A DNA stretch of 64,000 bases from Lachnospiraceae bacterium UBA1759 (lineage in GTDB: Bacteria > Bacillota > Clostridia > Lachnospirales > Lachnospiraceae), in assembly GCA_002315555.1 (NCBI GenBank), contig DCHF01000001.1, positions 84,336-148,335 of the forward strand, in the 5' to 3' direction. The position numbers and the translations under genes are program-made. Positions 9,078 to 16,309 of the stretch are shown piece after piece. The notes under the pieces were generated by a model. It searched no databases. It worked only from the letters and a program-made list of their open reading frames with translations, and was not told the origin of the DNA. Every line of letters starts with the position of its first letter. Positions within the stretch are counted from its first letter, which is position 1.

Positions 9078-11456
9078 ATGAGGAAAAGATCTTTTAATCT
9101 TGGATGGACTTTTACGACCGGCTCTTTCTGGAACCGTACAACACCGAAAAAGGTGGATCTACCGCACGATTACATTGTTGGTATGGAACGCAGCCCTGAA
9201 AATCCGGGCGGCGGCTTTGTGGGGTTTTTCCCTTCAGAAGAGGCGGAGTATAAAAAAGAACTGATGCTTCCCGAGGGATTTTCAGGGCGGCTTCTTCTGA
9301 ATATGGACGGTGCCTATGAGAAGACAGAGGTGTATGTGGACCACAACCTGGTGTTCCAGCATCCCTACGGCTACACGGGAACTGTGTGCGATCTTTCGCG
9401 CTTTGTACACCCGGGAAGCCAGGTGTTAAGAGTGACCATGTCCAGCCGGCACCCCGCGTCCCGCTGGTATACCGGCGGTGGTCTGTACCGCGAAGTGGCG
9501 CTTTTTGAGAGCGGCATGCTTTCTATCGAACCCTGGGATGTGTTTTTGACGACCCCGGTTGTTTCAGCGGAAAAGGCGACTGTCCGGGCCCTGGTAACAG
9601 TGACGGATCTGAAGAGGGAAGTTACCCGGGGGACAGTTGACATGACGATCTTCACAAAGGACGGAAGGAGGGTTTCGTCGGCTCATACGGAAGTGATGCT
9701 TTCAGCGGGAAAGAACGAAGTGCTTCTGGAATGCGAGGTTGATTCTCCCGCGCTTTGGAGCATTGATACGCCGGAGCTTTACAAGGTCATTGTCACTGCT
9801 TCTGACGAAGAGGAAACTGACGAGTGGGAGGGCAGTCTCGGCATTCGCTGTATCGAAATGGATGCGAAGAACGGCCTTCGTTTAAACGGCGAAAAGCTGA
9901 AGCTCTACGGCGGATGCCTGCATCACGATAACGGATTCCTCGGCGCGGCGGCGATTCCGGACGCGGAAGAGCGGAAGGTGCGGAAGATGAAGGAGGCCGG
10001 CTTTAACGCGATCCGCACGGCCCATAACCCACCGTCCACAGCGCTTCTTGATGCCTGTGACCGCTTGGGGATGCTGGTGCTTGTTGAAAGTTTCGACTGC
10101 TGGCGCGTGGGTAAGACGTCCATGGATTACCATCAGCAGTTTGAAAAATGGTGGGATTATGATACGACCTGTATGGTGAAACGCGACCGGAATCATCCCT
10201 CCGTATTTGCCTGGAGCATCGGCAATGAGATCATGGAATTTGACGGCGCGTCCGACGGTGTTTACTGGGGTAAGGTGCAGGCGGACCTTGTCCGGCAGCT
10301 GGACCCGACCCGTCCTGTGACCAGCGGTATCAATATGGCCTGCGGTCGTCCTCAGGATCATTTTAAGGGGATGTCCTATAACGAAATGGCCTATGAAATG
10401 GCACATTCCACCGGTATCTACAACGGCGAGGACCGCTGGGGCAGGGCGACGGAAGGAAACATCGCGAATCTGGACATTGCCGGCTACAATTACATGTACG
10501 AGCGCTACAAGGAGGATGCCATCCGCTATCCGGACCGCGTGATCCTGGGCACGGAGACCATGCCATTTTATGTAACGGAGAATTATCGTGCTGTGATGGA
10601 GAATGACAATGTCATCGGCGATTTCATCTGGGTCGCTGTCGATAACCTGGGCGAGGCCGGCATGGGCGCCATCACCTGGGGCTTTGAACCGCCTGAGGGC
10701 GGTATGTTCCACTCCGGCTGGCCGTGGATGAGCTGCCACCAGGGCGATCTGGACATGACCTGTTTCAGACGTCCCATCAGTTATTATCGCAGTGTGGTCT
10801 GGGGAATGGATCATAAGGTGCATCTTTATGTGCGTCATCCGGAGTTTACCGGCATGAATCTGTACGGCAGCGGCTGGCACTGGGAGGATGTGGATCCAAA
10901 CTGGAGCTTCGGTGAGGAATGGATCGGAAAACCAGTGGATATCGTTGCATACGCGGATGCGGATGAAGTGGAGTTTGTCTTAGACGGGCGCTCCATTGGC
11001 AGGGTGATCCCGACGGAATGCCAGGCGCGCATAACGGCAGATTACGCGCCCGGTGTACTTAAGGCCATTGCATATAAGAATGGGGAGATCCTGGCGGAGG
11101 ATGTGATCGAGAGTGCCGGAAACGCAGTGAGGATCGAAGCGGCAGTGGAGAGAGAAACGCTTCCTGCAGACGGAATGTCCCTGTCCTATATCAGAGCGGA
11201 ACTGAAGGATGAAAACGGACATCCGGTCTTCGGTGATGATCGTATGGTGAAGGTGACGGTAGAGGGCGAAGGCACATTGCAGGGCCTGGGCTCCGGGCGT
11301 CCCTGCACGGAGGAAAGCTTTGGAACAGGTGCTTACACGACTTATAAGAGCGCAGTGACTGCGGCTGTCCGGTCTACGGTGAATGCCGGTGAGATCCGTG
11401 TGCGCTTCGAAAGTGAAGGCCTGATGTCCTGCGAAGTAGTACTTAAGGCGGAGTAA
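9078..11456 (+). CDS. Beta-galactosidase-like glycoside hydrolase family 2
   Basis: A 792-aa GH2 enzyme. The N-terminal sugar-binding jelly roll (WYTGGGLYR motif near residues 130-140) is followed by an immunoglobulin-like domain and the TIM barrel from about residue 265. The acid/base glutamate is in SIGNEI (E384) and the nucleophile in LGTETMPF (E493). C-terminal beta domains occupy the last 200 residues, including a DUF4982-like segment and a Big/invasin-like segment. ATG 9078 follows CGGAGG; the in-frame ATG at 9036 lies inside the upstream terminator stem and is rejected. No signal peptide is visible. GH2 also holds beta-glucuronidases and beta-mannosidases, so the exact sugar is uncertain; the GH35 neighbour favours galactosides. 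Confidence 0.9.
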   Translation: MRKRSFNLGWTFTTGSFWNRTTPKKVDLPHDYIVGMERSPENPGGGFVGFFPSEEAEYKKELMLPEGFSGRLLLNMDGAYEKTEVYVDHNLVFQHPYGYTGTVCDLSRFVHPGSQVLRVTMSSRHPASRWYTGGGLYREVALFESGMLSIEPWDVFLTTPVVSAEKATVRALVTVTDLKREVTRGTVDMTIFTKDGRRVSSAHTEVMLSAGKNEVLLECEVDSPALWSIDTPELYKVIVTASDEEETDEWEGSLGIRCIEMDAKNGLRLNGEKLKLYGGCLHHDNGFLGAAAIPDAEERKVRKMKEAGFNAIRTAHNPPSTALLDACDRLGMLVLVESFDCWRVGKTSMDYHQQFEKWWDYDTTCMVKRDRNHPSVFAWSIGNEIMEFDGASDGVYWGKVQADLVRQLDPTRPVTSGINMACGRPQDHFKGMSYNEMAYEMAHSTGIYNGEDRWGRATEGNIANLDIAGYNYMYERYKEDAIRYPDRVILGTETMPFYVTENYRAVMENDNVIGDFIWVAVDNLGEAGMGAITWGFEPPEGGMFHSGWPWMSCHQGDLDMTCFRRPISYYRSVVWGMDHKVHLYVRHPEFTGMNLYGSGWHWEDVDPNWSFGEEWIGKPVDIVAYADADEVEFVLDGRSIGRVIPTECQARITADYAPGVLKAIAYKNGEILAEDVIESAGNAVRIEAAVERETLPADGMSLSYIRAELKDENGHPVFGDDRMVKVTVEGEGTLQGLGSGRPCTEESFGTGAYTTYKSAVTAAVRSTVNAGEIRVRFESEGLMSCEVVLKAE

Positions 11457-11474
11457 TACTTAAGAGAAAGTTAT

Positions 11475-11531
11475 AAAGCCTGCGAAAAAGGTCGAAGCTC
11501 ATATGAACTTCGACCTTTTTTCGCAGGCTTT
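11475..11531. terminator. Bidirectional terminator between GH2 and araC-type genes
   Basis: About 23 bp of stem (AAAGCCTGCG and AAAAAGGTCGAAG on the left arm) with A-runs on one side and T-runs on the other, so it can stop transcription from both convergent genes. Its right arm contains most of the stop codon of the minus-strand AraC gene. Confidence 0.85.
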
Positions 11532-12417
11532 ATTCAACAAAATCCGGAAGTGTTTCCGTGGTGTCAAAGATCTTTTTACGATACTCGCCCGGCGTCATGC
11601 CTTCATGATTTTTGAAGGCCACACAGAATACGCTGACGCTTTGGAAACCGCTTTTGAAGCAGATCTCTTTGATCGGGAGATCCGTATTCCGAAGAAGCGT
11701 GCGGGCGCTTGCCATACGGAGATTCAGAATGTATTCATGAGGCGTGCATCCCGTGTGACGCTTAAAGATACGGATGAAATGATAGGGGCTGACCATGGCA
11801 ATGCGGGCGAGCTCTTCATTCGTCAGATCGTCCTGGTAATGAGAAGCCATGTAGACCATGCATTTCTGAATATGCAGCGCCTGCGCAGTCGTATGATTTT
11901 CCGGCGGATCGTAGAGGAGGAGGCCGTGAAGCAGATCATTCAGAAGCTTGGACAGGTGCGCCTCCCGACGAATTTCATTTTTGGAAAACAGGCGGTAAAG
12001 CTCGCTCATGTTCTGCAGAAACTGCAGGCTGTCCTCATTGCTTTCCACACGGAAAACAGACCCCAGCCGGCTGACGACCGCCTCGTGCAGTCCACGGGCA
12101 GTGGGGCCGTCGTAGTGGCACCAGAGGGTGTCGGCACCGTTTGGCACGCGGAAAGCGTGGGGCTTGTAGCAGTCTAACAGTATGAAGGAGCCTTCCGGTA
12201 CAGCGTGGTTTCCGTCAGCATTTTCCAGAATGACTTCACCGGAAATGACATACATGATGAAATAGGAATCGAAGGAGCTGCGTCGAAGAACATACCCGGC
12301 AGTATAAACGGAACGGCCGATAAACAGCGGGTACAGAAAAATATCCTTAGATGACTCTGATGGCGTATGGATGAAAAATTCGCTTTCCAAGGATACGTTT
12401 TGATCAATGGGCTTCAT
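11530..12417 (-). CDS. AraC-family transcriptional regulator
   Basis: A 295-aa regulator with an N-terminal cupin-like sensing domain (about residues 20-160) and the C-terminal double helix-turn-helix (about 185-285). Typical landmarks are EELARIAMVSPYHFIRIFKRHTG in helix-turn-helix one and the IKEICFKSGFQSVSVFCVAFK block in the second. It is convergent with the GH2 gene and is probably the sugar-responsive regulator of the hydrolase locus, as is common for this family; that link is inferred. A good minus-strand promoter lies upstream (12478-12506). Confidence 0.93.
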   Translation of the reverse strand: MKPIDQNVSLESEFFIHTPSESSKDIFLYPLFIGRSVYTAGYVLRRSSFDSYFIMYVISGEVILENADGNHAVPEGSFILLDCYKPHAFRVPNGADTLWCHYDGPTARGLHEAVVSRLGSVFRVESNEDSLQFLQNMSELYRLFSKNEIRREAHLSKLLNDLLHGLLLYDPPENHTTAQALHIQKCMVYMASHYQDDLTNEELARIAMVSPYHFIRIFKRHTGCTPHEYILNLRMASARTLLRNTDLPIKEICFKSGFQSVSVFCVAFKNHEGMTPGEYRKKIFDTTETLPDFVE

Positions 12418-12477
12418 GGTGACCTCATAGCAAGTAATATAAATCGATTTGAATAAATGTGGTACAAAATCATACTT

Positions 12478-12506
12478 ATTATACTATGGTAAGGCGTAAT
12501 GTTCAA
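12478..12506 (-). promoter_or_regulatory. Promoter for the AraC-family gene
   Basis: On the minus strand TTGAAC (12501-12506) and TATAAT (12478-12483) are separated by 17 bases, a near-consensus housekeeping promoter about 60 bases upstream of the start codon. Confidence 0.8.
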
Positions 12507-12536
12507 GCAATAATTCGAAATATGGGACAGCAAAAA

Positions 12537-12565
12537 CACCCTGCCGTGCAAATTCGGACAGGGTG
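12537..12565. repeat. Small stem-loop left of the IS200 element
   Basis: CACCCTG with CAGGGTG plus an inner CCG/CGG pair around an AT-rich loop. No T run follows. The gene-free stretch 12418-12767 otherwise holds the AraC promoter, the terminator at 12588-12631 and the left end of the insertion sequence. Confidence 0.45.
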
Positions 12566-12587
12566 CATATTACGGGAAAGTCAACAT

Positions 12588-12631
12588 AAAACCCGCCATG
12601 AAGATCCTTCGATCTTCATGGCGGGTTTTTG
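12588..12631. terminator. Strong terminator at the left border of the IS200 element
   Basis: An 18-bp perfect stem starting AAACCCGCCATG with a CTTC loop, ending in a TTTTTG run on the plus strand and carrying A residues on the other side. It sits 22 bases before the left-end hairpin of the insertion sequence and would shield the transposase from outside transcription. Confidence 0.8.
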
Positions 12632-12652
12632 TTGTGTCACAGTAAAAATAAA

Positions 12653-12671
12653 CCACCTGCTATGCAGGTGG
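12653..12671. repeat. IS200 left-end hairpin
   Basis: Perfect 8-bp palindrome CCACCTGC/GCAGGTGG with a TAT loop, the presumed TnpA recognition hairpin. It differs from the right-end hairpin at two stem positions. Confidence 0.75.
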
Positions 12672-12767
12672 TGGAAAGATCTTTAGATCAAAGACAAAAA
12701 AGTAAACTCCTATGATAAAGTAAATGTAGGTCTGCAAACCACAAATACAAATCATAGGAGGTCCTGA

Positions 12768-13241
12768 ATGGACAAGAATAGTTTAGCGCATACGACGTGG
12801 GAATGTAAATACCATAACGTATTTGCGCCAAAATATCGTAGACAAGTGATCTACAAGGATATTCGAGCAGATGTAGGAATGATACTGGGAACATTGTGTC
12901 GAAGGAAAGGGATAGAGATTATTGAAGCAGAATGTATGCCGGATCATGTGCACATGTTGGTGAGGATACCCCCGAAATACTCAGTATCAGAAATAGTAGG
13001 ATATCTGAAAGGAAAAAGTTCACTGATGATATTTGAGAAGCATGCGAATCTGAAGTATAAATATGGAAATCGACATTTCTGGTGCAGAGGATATTATGTA
13101 GATACAGTAGGAAAGAACACAGCGGCAATAAAGGCGTACATCCAGAATCAGCTGAAAGAAGATCTGGAAGATGATCAGATGAGTCTGGTAGAGTACATCG
13201 ACCCGTTCACGGGAGAGCCGGTGAAGAAACACAAAAAATAA
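12768..13241 (+). CDS. tnpA: IS200/IS605 family Y1 transposase TnpA
   Basis: A 157-aa single-domain transposase, the standard length for IS200 TnpA. The HUH metal-binding motif is present as DHVHML (about residues 59-64). The catalytic tyrosine is in the helix around GYYVDTVG (about residues 111-118). The ATG follows TAGGAGG at good spacing. The reading frame is intact, so the element may still be active. Transposition in this family proceeds through single-stranded DNA circles without ATP or target duplication. Confidence 0.95.
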   Translation: MDKNSLAHTTWECKYHNVFAPKYRRQVIYKDIRADVGMILGTLCRRKGIEIIEAECMPDHVHMLVRIPPKYSVSEIVGYLKGKSSLMIFEKHANLKYKYGNRHFWCRGYYVDTVGKNTAAIKAYIQNQLKEDLEDDQMSLVEYIDPFTGEPVKKHKK

Positions 13242-13449
13242 GACGCTTGGAGCGTAAGTAGGAAGTCAAAGCAAACCAGCAAGCCTCTTTTGAGGCTGAG
13301 CCGGAAGGAAGAAGCACTGAAAAAGCCCCGGGAGGGGGCTGCTGTAAATGTGGTGCAGTTGGCAGACTTCAGTGCGCCTTCCGGGCGCAAGCAGGCAAAG
13401 GCCCCTTATAGGGGCAGAACAAGCCACCCGCTAAGCGGGTGGTCTTGAC
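13242..13449 (+). ncRNA. Highly structured non-coding 3' segment of the IS200 element
   Basis: No supported ORF lies here, but at least six stems can be drawn. ACGCT/AGCGT is at 13243-13255 and AGCCTC/GAGGCT at 13282-13297. A long-range CCGGAAGG (13301-13308) pairs with CCTTCCGG (13377-13384). It encloses CACTGAA (13315-13321) with TTCAGTG (13368-13374), which in turn encloses AGCCCC/GGGGCT (13324-13340). GCCCC/GGGGC is at 13401-13415, and the right-end hairpin closes the segment at 13424-13442. The nested long-range pairs point to a folded RNA rather than chance. The position, 3' of the transposase and ending at the element's right end, is that of TnpB-type omega RNAs, but no nuclease gene is present. 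The function is unknown. Confidence 0.55.
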
Positions 13450-13464
13450 TATTCACATAGTGCA

Positions 13465-13926
13465 TCAATCTATTGTGAATTCAGCAGCAATTTCGATAGG
13501 CTGTGTCCCCGGGGTTATACCGCCGATGTAAATCTCCTTTACATAACGATATTGGCCGGAACTTAAGTCTCCATAATAAGCAGTCACTGTGTTGTCGATG
13601 GCACGTTTTTCTCCCGGAGCTACAGATAACTCATACATTGACCACATGGTGTTTGGAATTTGAGGCAGGCGATACCAGGAGCTGCCTTTTTTGACATCGA
13701 TATAAAAGGCATGTCCTATTGAACAACCAGTGTCCCCGTCGTTGGATAGTATGGCGGAAACAAGTGTATTGTCATACTCGACCGAGGTGAGGCTGACAGC
13801 GTTGTACTGGTCCGGAATCTGCTGTTCGGGACTCTTTTCAAGTCTTGAATTGCATGCACAGAAGAAAAGAGAAAACAGACAAAATATGATGAAAGGTTTT
13901 ATTATGCAGAAATTCTTATAGTTCAA
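13465..13926 (-). CDS. Ig-like domain lipoprotein
   Basis: A 153-aa secreted protein with a hydrophobic signal peptide ending in a probable lipobox (FCAC, lipidated cysteine about residue 24). One beta-sandwich domain follows, with the pattern of bacterial Ig-like domains seen in clostridial lipoproteins: S-N-D-G near residue 61, then PGEKRAIDN and YGDLSSGQYRYVKEI. Its ATG overlaps the stop codon of the upstream protease gene (ATGA), so the two are translationally coupled. The gene ends about 16 bases from the IS200 right end. Base composition is distinctly AT-rich compared with the flanks. A role as partner, inhibitor or anchor of the protease is only an inference. Confidence 0.75.
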   Translation of the reverse strand: MNYKNFCIIKPFIIFCLFSLFFCACNSRLEKSPEQQIPDQYNAVSLTSVEYDNTLVSAILSNDGDTGCSIGHAFYIDVKKGSSWYRLPQIPNTMWSMYELSVAPGEKRAIDNTVTAYYGDLSSGQYRYVKEIYIGGITPGTQPIEIAAEFTID

Positions 13927-15071
13927 TATACAGATCCTCCCATATTGGTTAAAATGTTAGATACCTTGGAGAAATTCGCGTAATTTCCAGCGCCACCGCT
14001 GCAAATACCAACTACATTTCTGTTGTTTCCGCTAGTGGTTTTGACCAATGGACCGCCGCTATCTCCTTGCACAACTGTCATTTTCATTCTTATGTGATCA
14101 GTAAATTGAATGGATTCCATAACAAAATTGAAACTTCGGTTATCGACAGTGCCGGTAACAAGACCGGAATTTTTACCATGTAACACATAAGTCGTACCAT
14201 ATACTCCAACAGTTGTATATCCAGTAATCTGGTAGCTGCTGCTAAGTATTCTACTCCTGGAATAACCACTGGAAGGATAGTCGTTCATATTGACAAAGGC
14301 GGCATCTGCATTACTTCCATATTGCCGCCAAGCTACTTTACCGACATTTGTATTTGAGATTTTAATTGTATTATATAAATTATTGTCATGTCCGGCTGTC
14401 ACAAATCCGTATTCATACACTCCGGCACTGTTGATTCTGCTGGCACAAAATCCATTTGTATACAAATATCCTGTGTTGGCGTTTAAAAGTTCACTGCCAA
14501 CGCCAGAAACAACACTTGCACAAGGCGAATAATCTTTATCAGCCAAAACAATTTTTAATTCAGGAAAGTAACTCTTTAATTCGTCGATCAACGCATCAGT
14601 TGTAAGACTGTTATTAAGTATTTCGACGAAAAGAGTGTTTGCTGGTTCGTCAATTCCGAGACCGATAATGCTGTCGGCTACGTCACGACCTTCGCTTTGG
14701 AAGGCACTAACTGCTTGTGTTAAGTTATTCTGAACGTCTAAAAGATAGTTGTATGAATAAGGCACTTTCTTTAGATTAATTGTCGAATCACCCATCAAAG
14801 TGTAGATTTCGTCCTGCACTATTGATGGATCGCATGTCACACAAATTGTAAATGATTTATCGATAATGTAAGAGCCACCATAGTATTCAGGATACTCACC
14901 GTAATAAGCAATTAATTTATCGAATTCATCATTAATTTTGTTAGAATATTCAATCTCTTCCATTATAACAGGATTTAGTTTTTCGATTGGCTCTTCATAA
15001 CTATCACTTAGCGTGGGGTTAGACGAAATAATTAACATGATTGCAAGAATGAGGGCTATTATTTTTTTCAT
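13923..15071 (-). CDS. Secreted trypsin-like serine protease (S1, streptogrisin/alpha-lytic type)
   Basis: A 382-aa preproenzyme with a signal peptide at residues 1-24, a propeptide to about residue 195 and a mature chymotrypsin-fold domain of about 185 residues. The catalytic triad is visible: His228 in VTAGHDN, Asp256 in NADAAF and Ser338 in GDSGGP. The length of the propeptide and compact mature domain match alpha-lytic/streptogrisin enzymes, whose propeptide guides folding. I start at 15071 because AAAGGAGG lies 5 bases upstream; an in-frame ATG at 15098 has none. The gene is first in a two-gene unit with the Ig-like lipoprotein and divergent from a LysR gene. It is AT-rich, suggesting transfer. 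Confidence 0.88.
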   Translation of the reverse strand: MKKIIALILAIMLIISSNPTLSDSYEEPIEKLNPVIMEEIEYSNKINDEFDKLIAYYGEYPEYYGGSYIIDKSFTICVTCDPSIVQDEIYTLMGDSTINLKKVPYSYNYLLDVQNNLTQAVSAFQSEGRDVADSIIGLGIDEPANTLFVEILNNSLTTDALIDELKSYFPELKIVLADKDYSPCASVVSGVGSELLNANTGYLYTNGFCASRINSAGVYEYGFVTAGHDNNLYNTIKISNTNVGKVAWRQYGSNADAAFVNMNDYPSSGYSRSRILSSSYQITGYTTVGVYGTTYVLHGKNSGLVTGTVDNRSFNFVMESIQFTDHIRMKMTVVQGDSGGPLVKTTSGNNRNVVGICSGGAGNYANFSKVSNILTNMGGSVY

Positions 15072-15181
15072 TCGTTCCTCCTTTACTATGATTTCCAATT
15101 GCGGTTATATTGACTTTGATCAAAAAATCAATTCTCTCCATTAATGGCTTTTTTATTAAAGTTAGACGTCTTTCTGCTTTT

Positions 15182-15210
15182 ATAATATATTTAATAATAA
15201 AGGTTGTCTA
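15182..15210 (-). promoter_or_regulatory. Promoter for the protease-lipoprotein operon
   Basis: On the minus strand TAGACA (15205-15210) and TATTAT (15182-15187) are 17 bases apart, giving a leader of roughly 100 bases before the protease start. Confidence 0.55.
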
Positions 15211-15230
15211 CGCATGTTTTTATGTGATAA

Positions 15231-15248
15231 GATAACAAAAATGTTAAC
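15231..15248. promoter_or_regulatory. Candidate LysR-type operator
   Basis: A dyad of the form TAAC-N6-GTTA in the protease/LysR intergenic region, close to the LysR start and upstream of the divergent protease promoter. This is the usual place for an autoregulatory LysR box. Binding is inferred. Confidence 0.35.
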
Positions 15249-15274
15249 AACTAACGTATTTGACAGGAGGCCTT

Positions 15275-16198
15275 ATGAATATCCGCCATTTACAGGTATA
15301 CAACATAGTGTGTAAAACAGAAAGTATGAAAGAAACGGCGCATTGCTTGTATATCAGCGAACCTGCTGTATCCCGTTATATTCACGAGTTAGAAGAGGAA
15401 CTTGGAGTTAAGCTGTTGAGGCGGAAAAAACCATTGGTTTTGACTGAAGAAGGAAAAGAACTCTACCGGAGATCAAAGATCGTCGAAGAACAATTCAATG
15501 ATTTGCAGGCTGTTTTCAGGCCGCAACAAACTGAAACTTGTTTGCGAATTGGGGTGGTTTCATCAGTTGCGGAACCGCTTTTAACTAAATTGATGCCTGT
15601 CTTCCCTGAAATTTTCAATATTTCTCAGCAGACCGTACGTCTTTTCGTTTATGACGCAAATAAACTCTCTGGAATGTTGATAAATAATCAGTTGGATTAT
15701 GTCATATCAGATATCGCTCCGAGTGGAGATAATTATTCCGCCTTCAAACTATATACAGATACTATGTCTATAGTTTGTGCAGTGGAAGCTGAGTATCCCA
15801 CAGAGATGTCCCTCACTGATATTTCAAAACTTCCTCTTCTCCTTAGAAATAAAGAAAGCGGCAATCGAATCGCTGTTGATGCCGCATTTAATCAAAACGG
15901 GCTACTTCCTAATGTTTTTATGGAGAGTGAAAGCAATTATGTGCTTCTTCGAATGGCACACCGCAATTTTGGTCTGACAATCCTTTCAAGTTCATTCATA
16001 TTGCGAGAACTTGAAGAAAATTATATCCGAGAAATTAAGATTTCTGATTTTGGCTTTTCAAGATCGTTTTATCTGATTTGTCCTAAATACCGAAATGGCG
16101 AGAGGGTGGCTGAATTACTTAAGCAGTCGATAGAAAACATCGTTTCAGAGAATCTGAACAGCCTTATCATGAATAATGAAAAAGGATTCAACCGCTAA
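15275..16198 (+). CDS. LysR-family transcriptional regulator
   Basis: A 307-aa regulator with the N-terminal winged helix-turn-helix (residues 1-60; HLQVYNIVCKTESMKETA, then SEPAVSRYIHELEEELG) and a periplasmic-binding-protein-like effector domain from about residue 90. ATG 15275 follows CAGGAGG; the longer in-frame TTG at 15260 overlaps that site. It is divergent from the protease operon and ends at a bidirectional terminator shared with carB. By the usual LysR logic it should control the protease operon and itself. The codon and base composition are AT-rich like the protease genes. Confidence 0.9.
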   Translation: MNIRHLQVYNIVCKTESMKETAHCLYISEPAVSRYIHELEEELGVKLLRRKKPLVLTEEGKELYRRSKIVEEQFNDLQAVFRPQQTETCLRIGVVSSVAEPLLTKLMPVFPEIFNISQQTVRLFVYDANKLSGMLINNQLDYVISDIAPSGDNYSAFKLYTDTMSIVCAVEAEYPTEMSLTDISKLPLLLRNKESGNRIAVDAAFNQNGLLPNVFMESESNYVLLRMAHRNFGLTILSSSFILRELEENYIREIKISDFGFSRSFYLICPKYRNGERVAELLKQSIENIVSENLNSLIMNNEKGFNR

Positions 16199-16247
16199 AG
16201 GGTAGCAGTAGTGAATACAAAAACAGGGTTGTGAAATGACCATCTAG

Positions 16248-16297
16248 AAAAAACGGCGCTGTGAAAAATCAAAATGATTTTTCACAGCGCCGTTTTT
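16248..16297. terminator. Bidirectional terminator, GCGCTGTGA-stem family (copy 1)
   Basis: More than 20 bp of perfect stem (arms beginning AAAAACGGCGCTGTGA) between the convergent LysR and carB genes, with A and T tracts on both sides. The stem core GCGCTGTGA recurs at 28686-28724 and 34933-34970. Confidence 0.9.
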
Positions 16298-16309
16298 ATG
16301 CTCTATTCC

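Larger units (their letters stand above)
12640..13449 (+). mobile_element. IS200/IS605-type insertion sequence (tnpA only)
   Basis: About 0.8 kb. The subterminal palindromes of the family are clear: CCACCTGC-TAT-GCAGGTGG at 12653-12671 on the left and CCACCCGC-TAA-GCGGGTGG at 13424-13442 on the right, the latter followed by TCTTGAC. Such ends are recognised as single-stranded hairpins by the tyrosine transposase, and no terminal inverted repeats or target duplications are expected. Exact borders are approximate because the cleavage sites cannot be fixed without an empty site. There is one transposase gene and no tnpB or iscB. About 200 bases of structured non-coding sequence lie between the transposase stop and the right end. 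Confidence 0.85.

Noticed and set aside
11503..12177. A 224-codon plus-strand ORF opposite the AraC-type gene
   Set aside because: The minus strand encodes a clear AraC regulator with its own promoter; the plus-strand ORF starts inside the terminator and shows no family features.
13243..13415. CRISPR-like array, considered because of several short palindromes in a row
   Set aside because: The palindromes differ in sequence and spacing; there are no repeated units, no spacers of equal size and no cas genes.
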